Shown here in pieces: positions 42,780-51,888 of a stretch of DNA of 64,000 bases. The DNA is taken from contig NZ_BNBZ01000005.1 of the NCBI RefSeq assembly GCF_014656215.1, forward strand, positions 186,001 through 250,000, in the 5' to 3' direction. Each line of letters opens with the position of its first letter. Within the stretch, counting starts at the first letter, position 1. Under the pieces are notes generated by a model. That model was not told where the DNA came from and searched no databases. It was given only the letters and a program-made list of their open reading frames with translations. The stretch comes from Streptomyces zaomyceticus (GTDB lineage: Bacteria > Actinomycetota > Actinomycetes > Streptomycetales > Streptomycetaceae). A program made the position numbers and the translations under genes.

Positions 42780-44426
42780 GTGGCATTGTTCGAGGACCTG
42801 AAGCCGGAGGATCCGCGGCGGGTCGGGCGATACCGTCTCGTCGCACGGCTTGGCGCGGGTGGCATGGGCCGCGTGTATCTGGCGCGTTCGCCGGGTGGCC
42901 GCCCGGTCGCGGTGAAGGTGGTTCGCCCGGAGCTGGCCGAAGACAGCGAGTTCCGGCGCCGCTTCGCCCGTGAGGTGACCGCCGCCCGCAGGGTGAACGG
43001 GGCTTTCACCGCCGGTGTGGTGGACGCCGATCCGGAGGGCTTCCCGGCCTGGCTGGCCACCGTCTACGTCCCCGGCGTCTCCCTGGGGGAGGCGATCACC
43101 GAGCACGGCCCCTGGCCCGCCCGCCCCGTCCTCGCCCTGGGCGCCGGGCTGGCTGAGGCGCTGGAGGCGATTCATGCCGTCGGCGTCGTCCACCGCGACC
43201 TCAAACCCTCCAACATCCTCCTGGCCGCCGACGGCCCGAGAGTGATCGACTTCGGCATCTCGATCGCGAGCGGGGCCGGCGCGCTGACCCGCACCGGTAC
43301 GACCATCGGCACTCCCGGCTTCATGTCCCCCGAACAGCTCACCGGCCGGCCGGTCGGACCCGCCGGCGACGTCTTCGCCCTCGGTGCGGTGCTTGCCTAC
43401 ATCGGCACCGGCACCGGACCGTTCGGCACCGGCACCCCTGACGTTTTGCACTACCGAGCCGTCCACGAACCCCCCGACATCACCTCCCTGTCGTCGGAGC
43501 TGCGCGAGGTGGTGGCCGCCTGCCTGGCCAAGGATCCCGACCGGCGCCCCTCCGTCGCCCAACTCCTCGACCGGCTCGCCTCCGCGGCCGGATCCGGCAG
43601 TGGCGCGGACACGGCCACAGTCGAGCTGCTGGCCGAACCCGGCTGGATGCCCGACCGGATCGCCCAGCTGGTCCAGGCACAGACCGCCGGCGACCTGCCC
43701 GACACCCCGTCGGGCGAACCGTCCGGCCCCACAACGCCCACCGACACGCCACCCGCCCCCGGGCCGCACCGGACACCGTCCCGGACCGCGGAACAGCACC
43801 AGCCCGTCACCCTTGCCCTGCGGCAGCCCGAACCCACCGGGCCCGCCCCGGCGACAGGGCCGCCGGTCGTCATGCCACCGCCGGGAGACGCTCCCGAACC
43901 GGGGCGCCGCCCTGATGCCCGGCGCCGTACCGTGCTCGGCCTGGCAGGCACCGCCCTCACCGCGGGAGCCGGCCTCACCGGGTGGAAGATGCTCACCGAC
44001 GACACCGCGGACTCCGGCGCCGGGCCTTCGAAGTCGCCCAGCGAGTCCCCCTCACCGAACTCCACCGGTTCCTCGGAAGCCGGCAGCGCCGGCAGCGGAG
44101 ATTCCAGCGGTTCGAGTGGCGACAAGGACGCGGGCTCGGGCGCTGAGCTCGCGAAGACCACCGACATCCCGGAGGGCGGAGGCAAGGTCTTCAAGAGCGA
44201 GGGCGTGGTGGTCACCCAGCCCGAGGAGGGCACGTTCAAGGCGTTCACGGCCGTGTGCACCCACCAGGGCTGTGCCGTGACGAGCATCGTCAACGGCGTC
44301 ATCATGTGCCCCTGCCACGGCAGCAAGTTCTCGATCGCCGACGGCAGCGTGCAGAGCGGACCGGCGACGCAGGCGCTGCCCGAGAAGCGGATCTCGGTGG
44401 ACGGCGACGCGATCACACTGGCCTGA
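42780..44426 (+). CDS. Hanks-type Ser/Thr protein kinase fused to an extracytoplasmic Rieske [2Fe-2S] domain
   Basis: 548 aa; the GTG at 42780 has AGGGGAG 8 bases upstream. Kinase domain ~17-280: GAGGMGRVY loop, VAVKVV (K46), HRDLKPSN (D140), DFG 157-159, GTPGFMSPEQ. A Pro/Thr linker (~300-375) leads to RRRTVLGLAGTALTAGAGLTG (~381-401), a single helix with a twin-arginine motif. A Ser/Gly linker and a C-terminal Rieske domain follow: CTHQGC (C493, H495, C498) and CPCHGS (C510, C512, H513). All four cluster ligands and both disulfide Cys are present. Streptomyces has free-standing Tat-exported Rieske proteins with this end; here one takes the place of PASTA sensors. A redox-sensing kinase is inferred. 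Confidence 0.9.
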   Translation: MALFEDLKPEDPRRVGRYRLVARLGAGGMGRVYLARSPGGRPVAVKVVRPELAEDSEFRRRFAREVTAARRVNGAFTAGVVDADPEGFPAWLATVYVPGVSLGEAITEHGPWPARPVLALGAGLAEALEAIHAVGVVHRDLKPSNILLAADGPRVIDFGISIASGAGALTRTGTTIGTPGFMSPEQLTGRPVGPAGDVFALGAVLAYIGTGTGPFGTGTPDVLHYRAVHEPPDITSLSSELREVVAACLAKDPDRRPSVAQLLDRLASAAGSGSGADTATVELLAEPGWMPDRIAQLVQAQTAGDLPDTPSGEPSGPTTPTDTPPAPGPHRTPSRTAEQHQPVTLALRQPEPTGPAPATGPPVVMPPPGDAPEPGRRPDARRRTVLGLAGTALTAGAGLTGWKMLTDDTADSGAGPSKSPSESPSPNSTGSSEAGSAGSGDSSGSSGDKDAGSGAELAKTTDIPEGGGKVFKSEGVVVTQPEEGTFKAFTAVCTHQGCAVTSIVNGVIMCPCHGSKFSIADGSVQSGPATQALPEKRISVDGDAITLA

Positions 44427-44479
44427 CGGAGCCGGGACCGCCGAAGGATGCGACAGCTTCAGCGTTTCTGATCGAGCAG

Positions 44480-45745
44480 CTACCGGGCGTCACGCCGTCG
44501 TCGTCGCGCGCGCTCGAACTCGGCGACGTCGGACATCCAGGGACCGTGCTGTGCGAGTGCGGCGTAGCCACCGCGGACGAAGGCACTCACCAGGTTCCGG
44601 TACCCGGCGATCCCGTCGACCAGGCTGTACTCGACCCGGTACTCCGGATCCGACCTGCCATCGCCCTCGCGCAGCGTCATGATCCGGGCGATGGAGTCCG
44701 TGTAGAAGTGGAGCTGGATCCCTTCGCCCCTCTTCTCGTCCTCGATGGTGAACACTTCGTTGTCCCCGGCGGAGCGATCGCCGACGAACTCCCAGAACTC
44801 CGCGGCGGCGGTGCGGGGACCGTCCTGCAGCCACTTCTTCTCGACGCCCTTGTCGTCGGTGAACGTCAGGGCTGTCTTCCTCGCACTCCTGTCGAAGTCG
44901 GCGCCGTGGCCGGCGGCCTCCTCGTCGTCCTCCATGGGTGTGCTCCTGGAGCGGGCCGCGGCCTCCGAGCACATGAGGAAGCTCACGGTACGCACCGCGT
45001 CATCGACGAGCTCCGGGTGTGCACGGCGCACGGCCGCTCCGACCGCCGTCTCCATCCGAGCCCAGTCGTGCTTGTCCGTGGCGCGGTTTCCCCGTCGCGG
45101 ATCGCGGCCGATCCGCATTCCGGCGCACGCCCGCTCCGCGGTGCCGATCACCCGCGTGACCGCGGGCAGCAGTGAGGGGTCGACGGCATCGGGGATCCGC
45201 TTCGGCACCGTCGCTCCGTGCAGATACTGGCCCGTGTATCTCAGAATCGCGGCGTCGAGTGGACCGAGTACCGCTCCGCGCTCGGCGCGACGGCGGTCCG
45301 CGTGGTGCTCCTGAGCCCGCTTCTCGTTCGGCGTCTCCGTCGCCGTGCGCATCGCCGCGTACACCTGACCGCGTTCGAGCAGACCGCTGTCGGCGCCGTG
45401 GGCGATGAGCCGGCTCCTGTCCCACGGGATGCGCCGGAAGATCGTGTCGACGTCTGCGGGCGCGGCGAGGAGGATCGGATCCAGGAGCGCGACGGCACCG
45501 TTCTCGTCGAGCCGGCCACGGGTTCCGGCGGCGTCGCACAGCGGAAGGACCGCACTCCACAGCAGCAGGTGTCTGGCCAGGTCCTCCTGGATCACCCCGA
45601 GATGGGCTTCGCTGATCGAGAACGTGAACGTGCGAGGCTCGTGGTTGGCGTCCGCCCCGGCACCGAGCAACAGCTTCAGCTCGCCGTCCTCGCTGACGAC
45701 GCTGGGGATCCAGCCGCTGTTGCGTGTGAAAACGATGTCTCTCAT
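44480..45745 (-). CDS. Hypothetical protein
   Basis: 421 aa from the ATG at 45745 (MRDIVFTRNSGWIPSVVSEDGELKLLLG); GGGAAAG lies 10 bases upstream. Soluble, no signal or membrane helix. N-terminal beta-rich part, long charged helical middle (TETPNEKRAQEHHADRRRAERG) and a C-terminal beta/alpha part (EYRVEYSLVDGIAGYRNLVSAFVRGGYAAL). I cannot name the family with confidence. Next gene upstream on the same strand is 72 bp away; the pair may be an operon. Confidence 0.7.
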   Translation of the reverse strand: MRDIVFTRNSGWIPSVVSEDGELKLLLGAGADANHEPRTFTFSISEAHLGVIQEDLARHLLLWSAVLPLCDAAGTRGRLDENGAVALLDPILLAAPADVDTIFRRIPWDRSRLIAHGADSGLLERGQVYAAMRTATETPNEKRAQEHHADRRRAERGAVLGPLDAAILRYTGQYLHGATVPKRIPDAVDPSLLPAVTRVIGTAERACAGMRIGRDPRRGNRATDKHDWARMETAVGAAVRRAHPELVDDAVRTVSFLMCSEAAARSRSTPMEDDEEAAGHGADFDRSARKTALTFTDDKGVEKKWLQDGPRTAAAEFWEFVGDRSAGDNEVFTIEDEKRGEGIQLHFYTDSIARIMTLREGDGRSDPEYRVEYSLVDGIAGYRNLVSAFVRGGYAALAQHGPWMSDVAEFERARRRRRDAR

Positions 45746-45817
45746 GGAATCAGTCTTTCCCGGGGCGGCACCGGCCGGCATCACGGCGATGCTGCAGCCC
45801 CGCCTCGCACCGTCCGT

Positions 45818-46471
45818 TCACGACCACCGTGCACATTCGACGTCGAGGCGTGGGTCGGTGCGCACCCAGACTTCGCCCCCGGCGGCCCCGGCCGGGGCCT
45901 CGACCCGTTCGATACCGAGGAACTCGATCAACTTGAGCAGTGCGGCTCGTTCGGCTCGGTCGTCGTCGACGCCGTGCGAGTCGAAGAAGACGTAGTACTG
46001 GTCGCTCGGGTCCACGTAGCCGGAATCGGCCCAGATCCGGGCGACCTCTTCGATCGCGGCCGCTTCCGTCGTGATCGCGGCGGCGCGGGCGGCACCACGA
46101 GTCTCCGGCGACGCGTCGAGATCGGCGAGGTCGGAGAACCACTGGCCGAAGCGGTCCAGGCCGGCGTATCCGTTCTCGAAGAACAGCATCGCGCTCGGAA
46201 GGTAGCGATTGCCCCTGTCGACCTGGAGGTATTCGGAGCGAGGCTGGTCCGTATCCCTGATCCGGGAGATCACACCCTGCTCCGGCATGAGGACCAGACT
46301 CTGCCCCGACGGTTCATCAGTGATGACGTAGGTGTCGGACTCCCGACCACGGAAGAACGCGGAGAACGCCACGTAGGCCTCCTGAGGGTCGCCCACGGAG
46401 ACCTGCTGGTCGTTGCCGTCCCCGACAGCGAAGACGAACTGCTTCGGTCCGGGGTTGTAGGGGCGAGCCAT
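45818..46471 (-). CDS. Hypothetical protein
   Basis: 217 aa; the ATG at 46471 follows AAGGACGCAT. Soluble, acidic. Segments QFVFAVGDGNDQQVSVGDPQEAYVAFSAFF and YLPSAMLFFENGYAGLDRFGQWFSDLADL. Family unrecognised. The three genes at 44480-47478 share strand and spacing; the set recalls contact-toxin or immunity neighbourhoods, but no toxin domain is seen. Confidence 0.7.
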   Translation of the reverse strand: MARPYNPGPKQFVFAVGDGNDQQVSVGDPQEAYVAFSAFFRGRESDTYVITDEPSGQSLVLMPEQGVISRIRDTDQPRSEYLQVDRGNRYLPSAMLFFENGYAGLDRFGQWFSDLADLDASPETRGAARAAAITTEAAAIEEVARIWADSGYVDPSDQYYVFFDSHGVDDDRAERAALLKLIEFLGIERVEAPAGAAGGEVWVRTDPRLDVECARWS

Positions 46472-46605
46472 ATGCGTCCTTCGTTCACGGGTGATGGCTC
46501 CACCAGCGTAGACGAGCCGAACCGGAGCGGACGGGCCGTCCCCATGCCACTCGCTCCCTGCACACCGAGGCCCTGGCCGGCGCCCGACAGGTCGGCGACC
46601 TCGCC

Positions 46606-47478
46606 TCAAGGCCTCATGCCTGCCCCTCCTGGCGCCCACACGACCCGGGCGCGGTTGCGGGCCCGGAGCGCCAGGCGCTCCGCGGCCTCGGCGAGTACCG
46701 CGGATCTGGTCTCCTCTCCGGTGCCGAACGCCGCCGGGGAGAAACGGTCGCTGACTTTCGCGTGTCGTTCCCAGTCGTCCTGCCAGAACTCCACCGTCCA
46801 GCCCGGCCACGACTCCGCTACCTGGTAGGCCTGCGGCGAGGAGTAGAGGGACCACCAGCCCAGCCGGCGGTGTTCCGGGTCGAGGTGGATGCCGGCGTTG
46901 ACGTGCAGGTGGCAGCGTCCGTGCTCCGGGGCGTCTGCCAGGCGGTCGAGCAGGGCGGCGCCCTCGTGGACAGGGTGGTCGAAGGCGTCGGAGGCGACGT
47001 GGCAGCGGCCGGTGCCGACCGTGATCACCACACCGCCCGGGTCGGGCCCGGTCAAGTCCTCGTCGTCGGGGGCGAGGAACGGGGTCGAAGCAGGGGCCGC
47101 ATCGCGACAGCGGACGTACTCCGGGTCCAGCCCCACGTACGCACGCAGTTCGGCCGGGCCGTCGTACAGCCGGCGGACCTCCCAGCCCGGCCACGCGGCT
47201 CGGATCAGCTCGAACACGGCCGCGCGGTGGCGGAGCTCAGTGCTGGGCCCTTCCCAGGCGAAGAACAGCAGCACCTTCCGGCCGAGGTCGAGCAGGATTC
47301 CGCCCTGGGCCATGGTGTCGTCCAACCACCAGCCGTCCTGCCGGAGTTCGGGAAGCATGGCGAGAACCGGCGTCGGCCCTTCCAGCAGGTCGAGGTCGAT
47401 GCCGACCGCCCAGCCGGTCCGGTACAGCTCATGCGCGCCGTTCTCGCGCACCACGACGACGTTGGCTCTGTCTCCCAT
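46606..47478 (-). CDS. Hypothetical protein
   Basis: 290 aa starting MGDRANVVVVRENGAHELYRTGWAVGIDLDLLEGP. Trp-rich (WWLDDTM, WPGWEVRRLYDGP, WPGWTVEFWQDDW), soluble; two halves look similar, each with a WPGWxVxxxxDxxxxH/R segment, so it may be an internal duplication. Family not recognised. Upstream spacer of 134 bp to the next same-strand gene. Confidence 0.7.
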   Translation of the reverse strand: MGDRANVVVVRENGAHELYRTGWAVGIDLDLLEGPTPVLAMLPELRQDGWWLDDTMAQGGILLDLGRKVLLFFAWEGPSTELRHRAAVFELIRAAWPGWEVRRLYDGPAELRAYVGLDPEYVRCRDAAPASTPFLAPDDEDLTGPDPGGVVITVGTGRCHVASDAFDHPVHEGAALLDRLADAPEHGRCHLHVNAGIHLDPEHRRLGWWSLYSSPQAYQVAESWPGWTVEFWQDDWERHAKVSDRFSPAAFGTGEETRSAVLAEAAERLALRARNRARVVWAPGGAGMRP

Positions 47479-47717
47479 CGGGTCAGGATGACCGGCCGGG
47501 TAGGCCGTCGGCCACCCGATTCCGCGGCTCCCGGCCTCCGGCCTCCGGCCTCCGGTGTCCGGAGAACCTGTTTCCCTTCGGGCGAAGAGTTGGGCGCGCG
47601 CCGAGGAGACAGAGCTGCTCCACGATCAGCGGTCCGCTCTCCGCGGCACCGTGAATCGCGCCGGGACGACGCGCTCGACACGGTGATTTCCTGCGGGGCA
47701 ACTCGGGTCAACTCGGG

Positions 47718-48704
47718 TCAGCGCGGCTCGATGGCCGGCCAGGCTCGGGGGTGGGGCACGCGCAGCGTCTCGGGCGTCACGGGGGTGTGTTCGGCGGCGG
47801 CGTGGACGCGGCCGTCGCGCAGGACGACGGCGCCGCTGCCGAGCATGTTCGCGACCAGGTCGGCGGCGAGGATCTCGGGTTTCACGTTCAGGAGACGCGC
47901 GGCGTCGGCCAGCCAGTCACGGGCGTGGAGGTACGGCTCGACCTCGGCCGCCGGGATGCCGTCGCGGATCATCAGGGCGAAGGAGAGAATCCGGCGGGCG
48001 CCGTACCAGACCGCTCCGGCCGGGTCGTCGACGAGCCGCTGCGCCCGGCGCAGAGCGGCGGCGAACGCGGCTGCGGGGTCGGTGGGGATCGGACCGTGGG
48101 AGGGGAGGATCAGGCGGGGGCCGAGGTCGGCCATCCGTGTGAGGGAGGCGAGCGCGGTACCGGCCGCGCCGGGGCCGTCGAGGGCGAGGTTGACCCAGCC
48201 GACGTCGTAGTCCGACAGCGCGTCGCCGACCACGAGCAGCCGCTCCTCCGGCTGCCACAACGCCAGATGGCCCGGAGTGTGGCCGGGGGTGCGGACGACC
48301 TCCCAGTCGGCATCGCCCAGCCTGAGGACCTGGTGGTCGTCGAGCGGGACCTCCACGGTGTACGGGGCGACGGGCTGGTCCAGGTACTCGGCGGCGCAGC
48401 AGCCAGGGTCCCGGCGGGTGATCGCGTCGGCCTCCGGGGTTCCGGCGGCGACGGCGGCGCCCTGGGCCTGGAGGAGGGCGTTGCCGCCGACGTGGTCCGA
48501 GTGCCAGTGGGTGTTGACGACCAGGTCGATGCTCCCGGCGTGCGCGCGTGCCCAGGCGGCGGTCTCGTCGGCGTGTCCGACGAAGCCCGTGTCGACCAGG
48601 GCCGGGTGCCGTCCGGGCAGCAGGAGGGTGTTGGCGTCGGGGAAGGGACGCTGCCACCACGTCAGCCACGAAGGCAGGTCCGGAGCCGACCGCTGGGGGC
48701 TCAT
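47718..48704 (-). CDS. MBL-fold metallo-hydrolase
   Basis: 328 aa. Metal motif THWHSDHVGG (HxHxDH) at residues ~68-77; further ligands VRTPGHTPGHLALW (His), VVGDALSDYDVG (Asp) and LILPSHGPIP (His). The C-terminal helical ~100 residues fit the lactonase/glyoxalase II-like hydrolases. Its ATG at 48704 overlaps the thioesterase stop by 4 bases. Together the pair could hydrolyse an acyl or lactone substrate. The substrate is unknown. Confidence 0.9.
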   Translation of the reverse strand: MSPQRSAPDLPSWLTWWQRPFPDANTLLLPGRHPALVDTGFVGHADETAAWARAHAGSIDLVVNTHWHSDHVGGNALLQAQGAAVAAGTPEADAITRRDPGCCAAEYLDQPVAPYTVEVPLDDHQVLRLGDADWEVVRTPGHTPGHLALWQPEERLLVVGDALSDYDVGWVNLALDGPGAAGTALASLTRMADLGPRLILPSHGPIPTDPAAAFAAALRRAQRLVDDPAGAVWYGARRILSFALMIRDGIPAAEVEPYLHARDWLADAARLLNVKPEILAADLVANMLGSGAVVLRDGRVHAAAEHTPVTPETLRVPHPRAWPAIEPR

Positions 48705-49159
48705 GCGGCGGGCCTGTTCACCCGGATCAGGGTCTGCTGCCCGTTGGCGACGAGCTTCCGGGCGCCGTCGGCCTGGACGCCGTAGACCTCCAGTTGGCAG
48801 ACGGTCAGGGTGCGTCCGGGCTTGAGGACGGTGCCGATCGCTTCGAGGTGGTCGCCGGAGGCGGGCGCGAGGAGGTTGATCTTGTACTCGACGGTGAGGA
48901 CCTCGGAGTCCTCGTCGAACAGCGTGAGCGCGGCATAGCCGCCGGCGCTGTCGGCGATGGCGCTGGTGGCACCGGCGTGGACGTAGCCGTGCTGCTGGGT
49001 CACCTCGGGGCGAGCCGGGAGCACGATGTGGACCCGGCCGGGGCCGATGTGGGCGAGTCTCGCGCCGAGGTGGGACATCAGGCCCTGGAGGTCGAAGCTG
49101 TCCTGGATGCGCTTCCGCACCGCGGGGCCCGCCTGTTCCTGCCGCGTCCCGTCTTCCAC
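48701..49159 (-). CDS. PaaI-type hotdog thioesterase
   Basis: 152 aa, GTG at 49159 after AAGGAG. Hotdog pattern: QQHGYVHAGATSAIADSAGGYAALTLF (HGGxxxxxxD-like, residues ~55-82) and VEYKINLLAPASGDHLEAIGTVLKPGRTLTVCQLEVY. PaaI-like enzymes hydrolyse acyl- or aryl-CoA thioesters. Coupled to the MBL hydrolase by ATGA; LysE lies 48 bp downstream of the GTG on the same strand. Confidence 0.88.
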   Translation of the reverse strand: MEDGTRQEQAGPAVRKRIQDSFDLQGLMSHLGARLAHIGPGRVHIVLPARPEVTQQHGYVHAGATSAIADSAGGYAALTLFDEDSEVLTVEYKINLLAPASGDHLEAIGTVLKPGRTLTVCQLEVYGVQADGARKLVANGQQTLIRVNRPAA

Positions 49160-49207
49160 GGGCGTGCTCTCCTTCGGGTGCGTGTCGGGTGGAGCAGGAC
49201 GGGTGCC

Positions 49208-49825
49208 TCAGCCGGCCAGACGTTCCGCCAGCAGGAAGACGCCGATGGCGATCATCATGGCACCGCTGACGCGGGTGACGGCCAGAGCGGCCGAGGGCCG
49301 GGTGCTCAGAACCGTGCGGGCCAGAACACCGACGGCGAGGTAGACGACGGCGCACGCGGTCAGATGCATCGTGCTGAGCAGACTGGTCTGCGCGGCGACC
49401 GGCCAGCCCGTCGCGGGGTCGATGAACTGCGGGAACAGCGAGAAGTACAGCAGTAGCGCCTTGGGGTTCAGGCTGCTGATCCCCGCACCCTTGAGCAGTA
49501 CCTGCAGGCTGGAGCTGTCCGCCTGCTCCCCTGCGGCCGTCGGCACGGCCGGGCGCCGCAGGACGCCCCAGCCCAGCCACAGCAGGTATCCGGCCCCCAC
49601 CACGGTCAGGGCGGTGAGAGCGGCCGGGGAGCGCGCCACGATCACGGCCAGGCCCGCGACGGCCACCAGCGCATAGGCCGCGTGCCCGGCGATCAGCCCG
49701 GTGACGGCCGGGACGACCGAGCGTCCCCGTACCCCGGCGGAGATCGCGTAGGCCCAGTCCGCACCCGGGGTGACCACCAGCAGCAGATCCACAGCCAGGA
49801 AGGCCGCCAGCGTCGTCGTATCCAT
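49208..49825 (-). CDS. LysE family amino acid exporter
   Basis: 205 aa, about six membrane helices. LysE/RhtB start AAFLAVDLLLVVTPGADWAYAISAGVRGR and the GAGYLLWLGWGVLR and GISSLNPKALLLYFSLFPQFIDP segments are diagnostic. It exports an amino acid or derivative. Divergent from an Lrp regulator, the standard arrangement for LysE exporters; the shared 111-bp gap should carry the operator. The thioesterase and MBL hydrolase genes follow on the same strand. Confidence 0.93.
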   Translation of the reverse strand: MDTTTLAAFLAVDLLLVVTPGADWAYAISAGVRGRSVVPAVTGLIAGHAAYALVAVAGLAVIVARSPAALTALTVVGAGYLLWLGWGVLRRPAVPTAAGEQADSSSLQVLLKGAGISSLNPKALLLYFSLFPQFIDPATGWPVAAQTSLLSTMHLTACAVVYLAVGVLARTVLSTRPSAALAVTRVSGAMMIAIGVFLLAERLAG

Positions 49826-49936
49826 CGATCGTTCCCTCTCACATGTCGTGCTCCGGTGGGAAGGCTAGGTCGGAAATGCCCGAAAGTGTTTGCGTCCTTA
49901 CCCCGTGATCGCACGATGTGAGGGAGAATCTTCTCC

Positions 49937-50389
49937 ATGGACGCCCTGGACCGGAAGATTCTTACCGAGCTGCAGCTCGACGGCCGCCTGACGGTCACCG
50001 AGCTGGCCGCTCGCGTGCAGCTCAGCGTCTCGCCCTGCCACCGCCGGCTGCGCGATCTCGAACGCGAGGGCGCCATCCGCGGCTACCGTGCCGTCGTCGA
50101 CCCCGGCGCCGTCGGCCTGCACTTCGAGGCCCTTGTCTTCGCCACCCTGCGCTGGGAGAGCCCCGACACCGTCACCGCCTTCGAAGAGGCCGTGGCCGCC
50201 GTCCCGCACGTGCTGCAGGCGCAGCGCCTGTTCGGCGAGCCCGACTATCTCCTGCGGGTCGCCACCGCCGACCTCGCCGCCTTCCAGCTGCTCTACGACC
50301 AGCAGCTCGCCCGGCTGCCCGGCGTCCAACGCCTGACGTCGACCCTTGTCATGAAGAACGTCGTCCAGGACAGACCGCTGCCCGAATAG
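49937..50389 (+). CDS. Lrp/AsnC family transcriptional regulator
   Basis: 150 aa starting MDALDRKILTELQLDGRLTVTELAARVQLSVSPCHRRLRDLEREGAIRGY (helix-turn-helix, residues ~1-50), followed by the RAM effector domain with FATLRWESPDTVTAFEEAVAAVPHVLQAQRLFGEPDYLLRV. It probably senses an amino acid and activates the divergent lysE gene. Confidence 0.95.
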   Translation: MDALDRKILTELQLDGRLTVTELAARVQLSVSPCHRRLRDLEREGAIRGYRAVVDPGAVGLHFEALVFATLRWESPDTVTAFEEAVAAVPHVLQAQRLFGEPDYLLRVATADLAAFQLLYDQQLARLPGVQRLTSTLVMKNVVQDRPLPE

Positions 50390-50596
50390 CCCGCGCTCCC
50401 GATCTTCGAGGTCCCGCCCGCCGGTCGCGTTCGGCTCGGTCACGGCCGGTCCGCAGGTCGGGGAAGCGTCCAGGGGCTTCCTCAGGTTTGCCGGTCGGTA
50501 TGCTGGTCAGAACCTCATATGTGCGGGTATCTCCGGCCTCGCGCCCAAGGACATGGGGCGAACGGCGGCGGCCGAACGAGAAGCGGCGGTGGCTGA

Positions 50597-51718
50597 ATGA
50601 GAAGCGTCGGCGTGGAAGAAGAGCTGCTTCTCGTGCACGCCCGCACGGGGGAGCCCCTCGCTCTGGCCAGTGCCGTCCTCGCGGCCGCGGACCGGTCCGC
50701 CGAACAGAGGCCGCACGGGGACGGCGCGCCAGGACACGCCTTCGAGAAGGAACTGCAGAAGGAGCAGGTGGAGTTCGCCACCAAACCGGTCACGGAGATG
50801 GGCGAACTCGGGGACGAGGTCACGCGATGGCGCGCCGAGGCCGGTCGGCACGCCGCCTCCGCGGGCGCCCTGGTGGCCGCCCTCGCCACGTCGCCGCTCC
50901 CCGCCCAGCCCTCGCTGAACCCGGGCAGGCGATACGCGTGGCTGGGCGAACAGTTCGGCCTGACCGCACAGGAACAACTCACCTGCGGCTGCCATGTCCA
51001 CGTCTCGGTCGAGTCGGACGAGGAAGGTGTCGCCGTACTCGACAGGATCCGGCCCTGGCTCGCCGTTCTGACCGCGATGAGCGCGAACTCGCCCTTCTGG
51101 CAGGGGCAGGACAGTAAGTACGCGAGCTATCGAAGCCGGGTGTGGAACAGGCTGCCCTCCGCCGGCCCGTTGCACGTCTTCGGCTCCGCCGATCGCTACC
51201 ACGAGCAGGTCCGCGCCATGCTCGACACCGGAGTCCTGCGCGACGAGGGGATGATCTACTTCGACGCCCGGCTGTCGGCCACCTACCCCACGGTGGAGGT
51301 CAGGGTGGCGGACGTATGCCTCGAAGCGTCGACGCCCGTACTCCTCGCCGCCTTGGTGCGCGCCCTCGTCGAAACGGCCGCCAGGGCCTGGCGCGCAGGG
51401 GATCCTCCCTCCCGCGTCAACACGGGTCTCCTTCGACTGGCCGCATGGCAGGCCGGCCGGTCGGGCCTGGACGGCCCTCTCCTCCACCCCGAAACCATGG
51501 CTGCGGCACCGGCGGCGGAGGTCGTCCGGGCCCTGTACGCCCATGTCCGAGAGGCTCTGGTCGAGAGCGGCGACGACGAACGGGTCCGTGAGGGCGTCGA
51601 CGGTCTGCTGGAACGGGGCAACGGAGCCCGCATCCAGCGCGAACTGCTGCGTGCCCACGGCAGTCTCACCTCGGTGGTCACCCGATGCGCGCGCATCACG
51701 ATCGACTCCCGAGCCTGA
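50597..51718 (+). CDS. Carboxylate-amine ligase, glutamate-cysteine ligase family 2 (YbdK type)
   Basis: 373 aa starting MRSVGVEEELLLVHARTGEP, the YbdK/GCS2 start. EQLTCGCHVHVSV, SANSPFWQGQDSKYASYRSRVWNRLP and EVRVADVC match the family core. It would join a carboxylate to an amine with ATP; the true substrate is unknown (weak gamma-Glu-Cys ligase activity is known for YbdK). Monocistronic. Confidence 0.9.
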   Translation: MRSVGVEEELLLVHARTGEPLALASAVLAAADRSAEQRPHGDGAPGHAFEKELQKEQVEFATKPVTEMGELGDEVTRWRAEAGRHAASAGALVAALATSPLPAQPSLNPGRRYAWLGEQFGLTAQEQLTCGCHVHVSVESDEEGVAVLDRIRPWLAVLTAMSANSPFWQGQDSKYASYRSRVWNRLPSAGPLHVFGSADRYHEQVRAMLDTGVLRDEGMIYFDARLSATYPTVEVRVADVCLEASTPVLLAALVRALVETAARAWRAGDPPSRVNTGLLRLAAWQAGRSGLDGPLLHPETMAAAPAAEVVRALYAHVREALVESGDDERVREGVDGLLERGNGARIQRELLRAHGSLTSVVTRCARITIDSRA

Positions 51719-51888
51719 GGCGCGCCGGCCGGGAGGTGTGAAAGGGGGGTGGATACCGCTTTCGCCCGGGCAGGCCTGATCAGCGTGTCGATGATGTCCA
51801 CACCGGCGGGCATTGTAATTTGTCAGCAGTCCGCCCGCCGAAACCGGCACACATGAGAGCGGATACAGACGGAAAAGGAGAGAATTCA

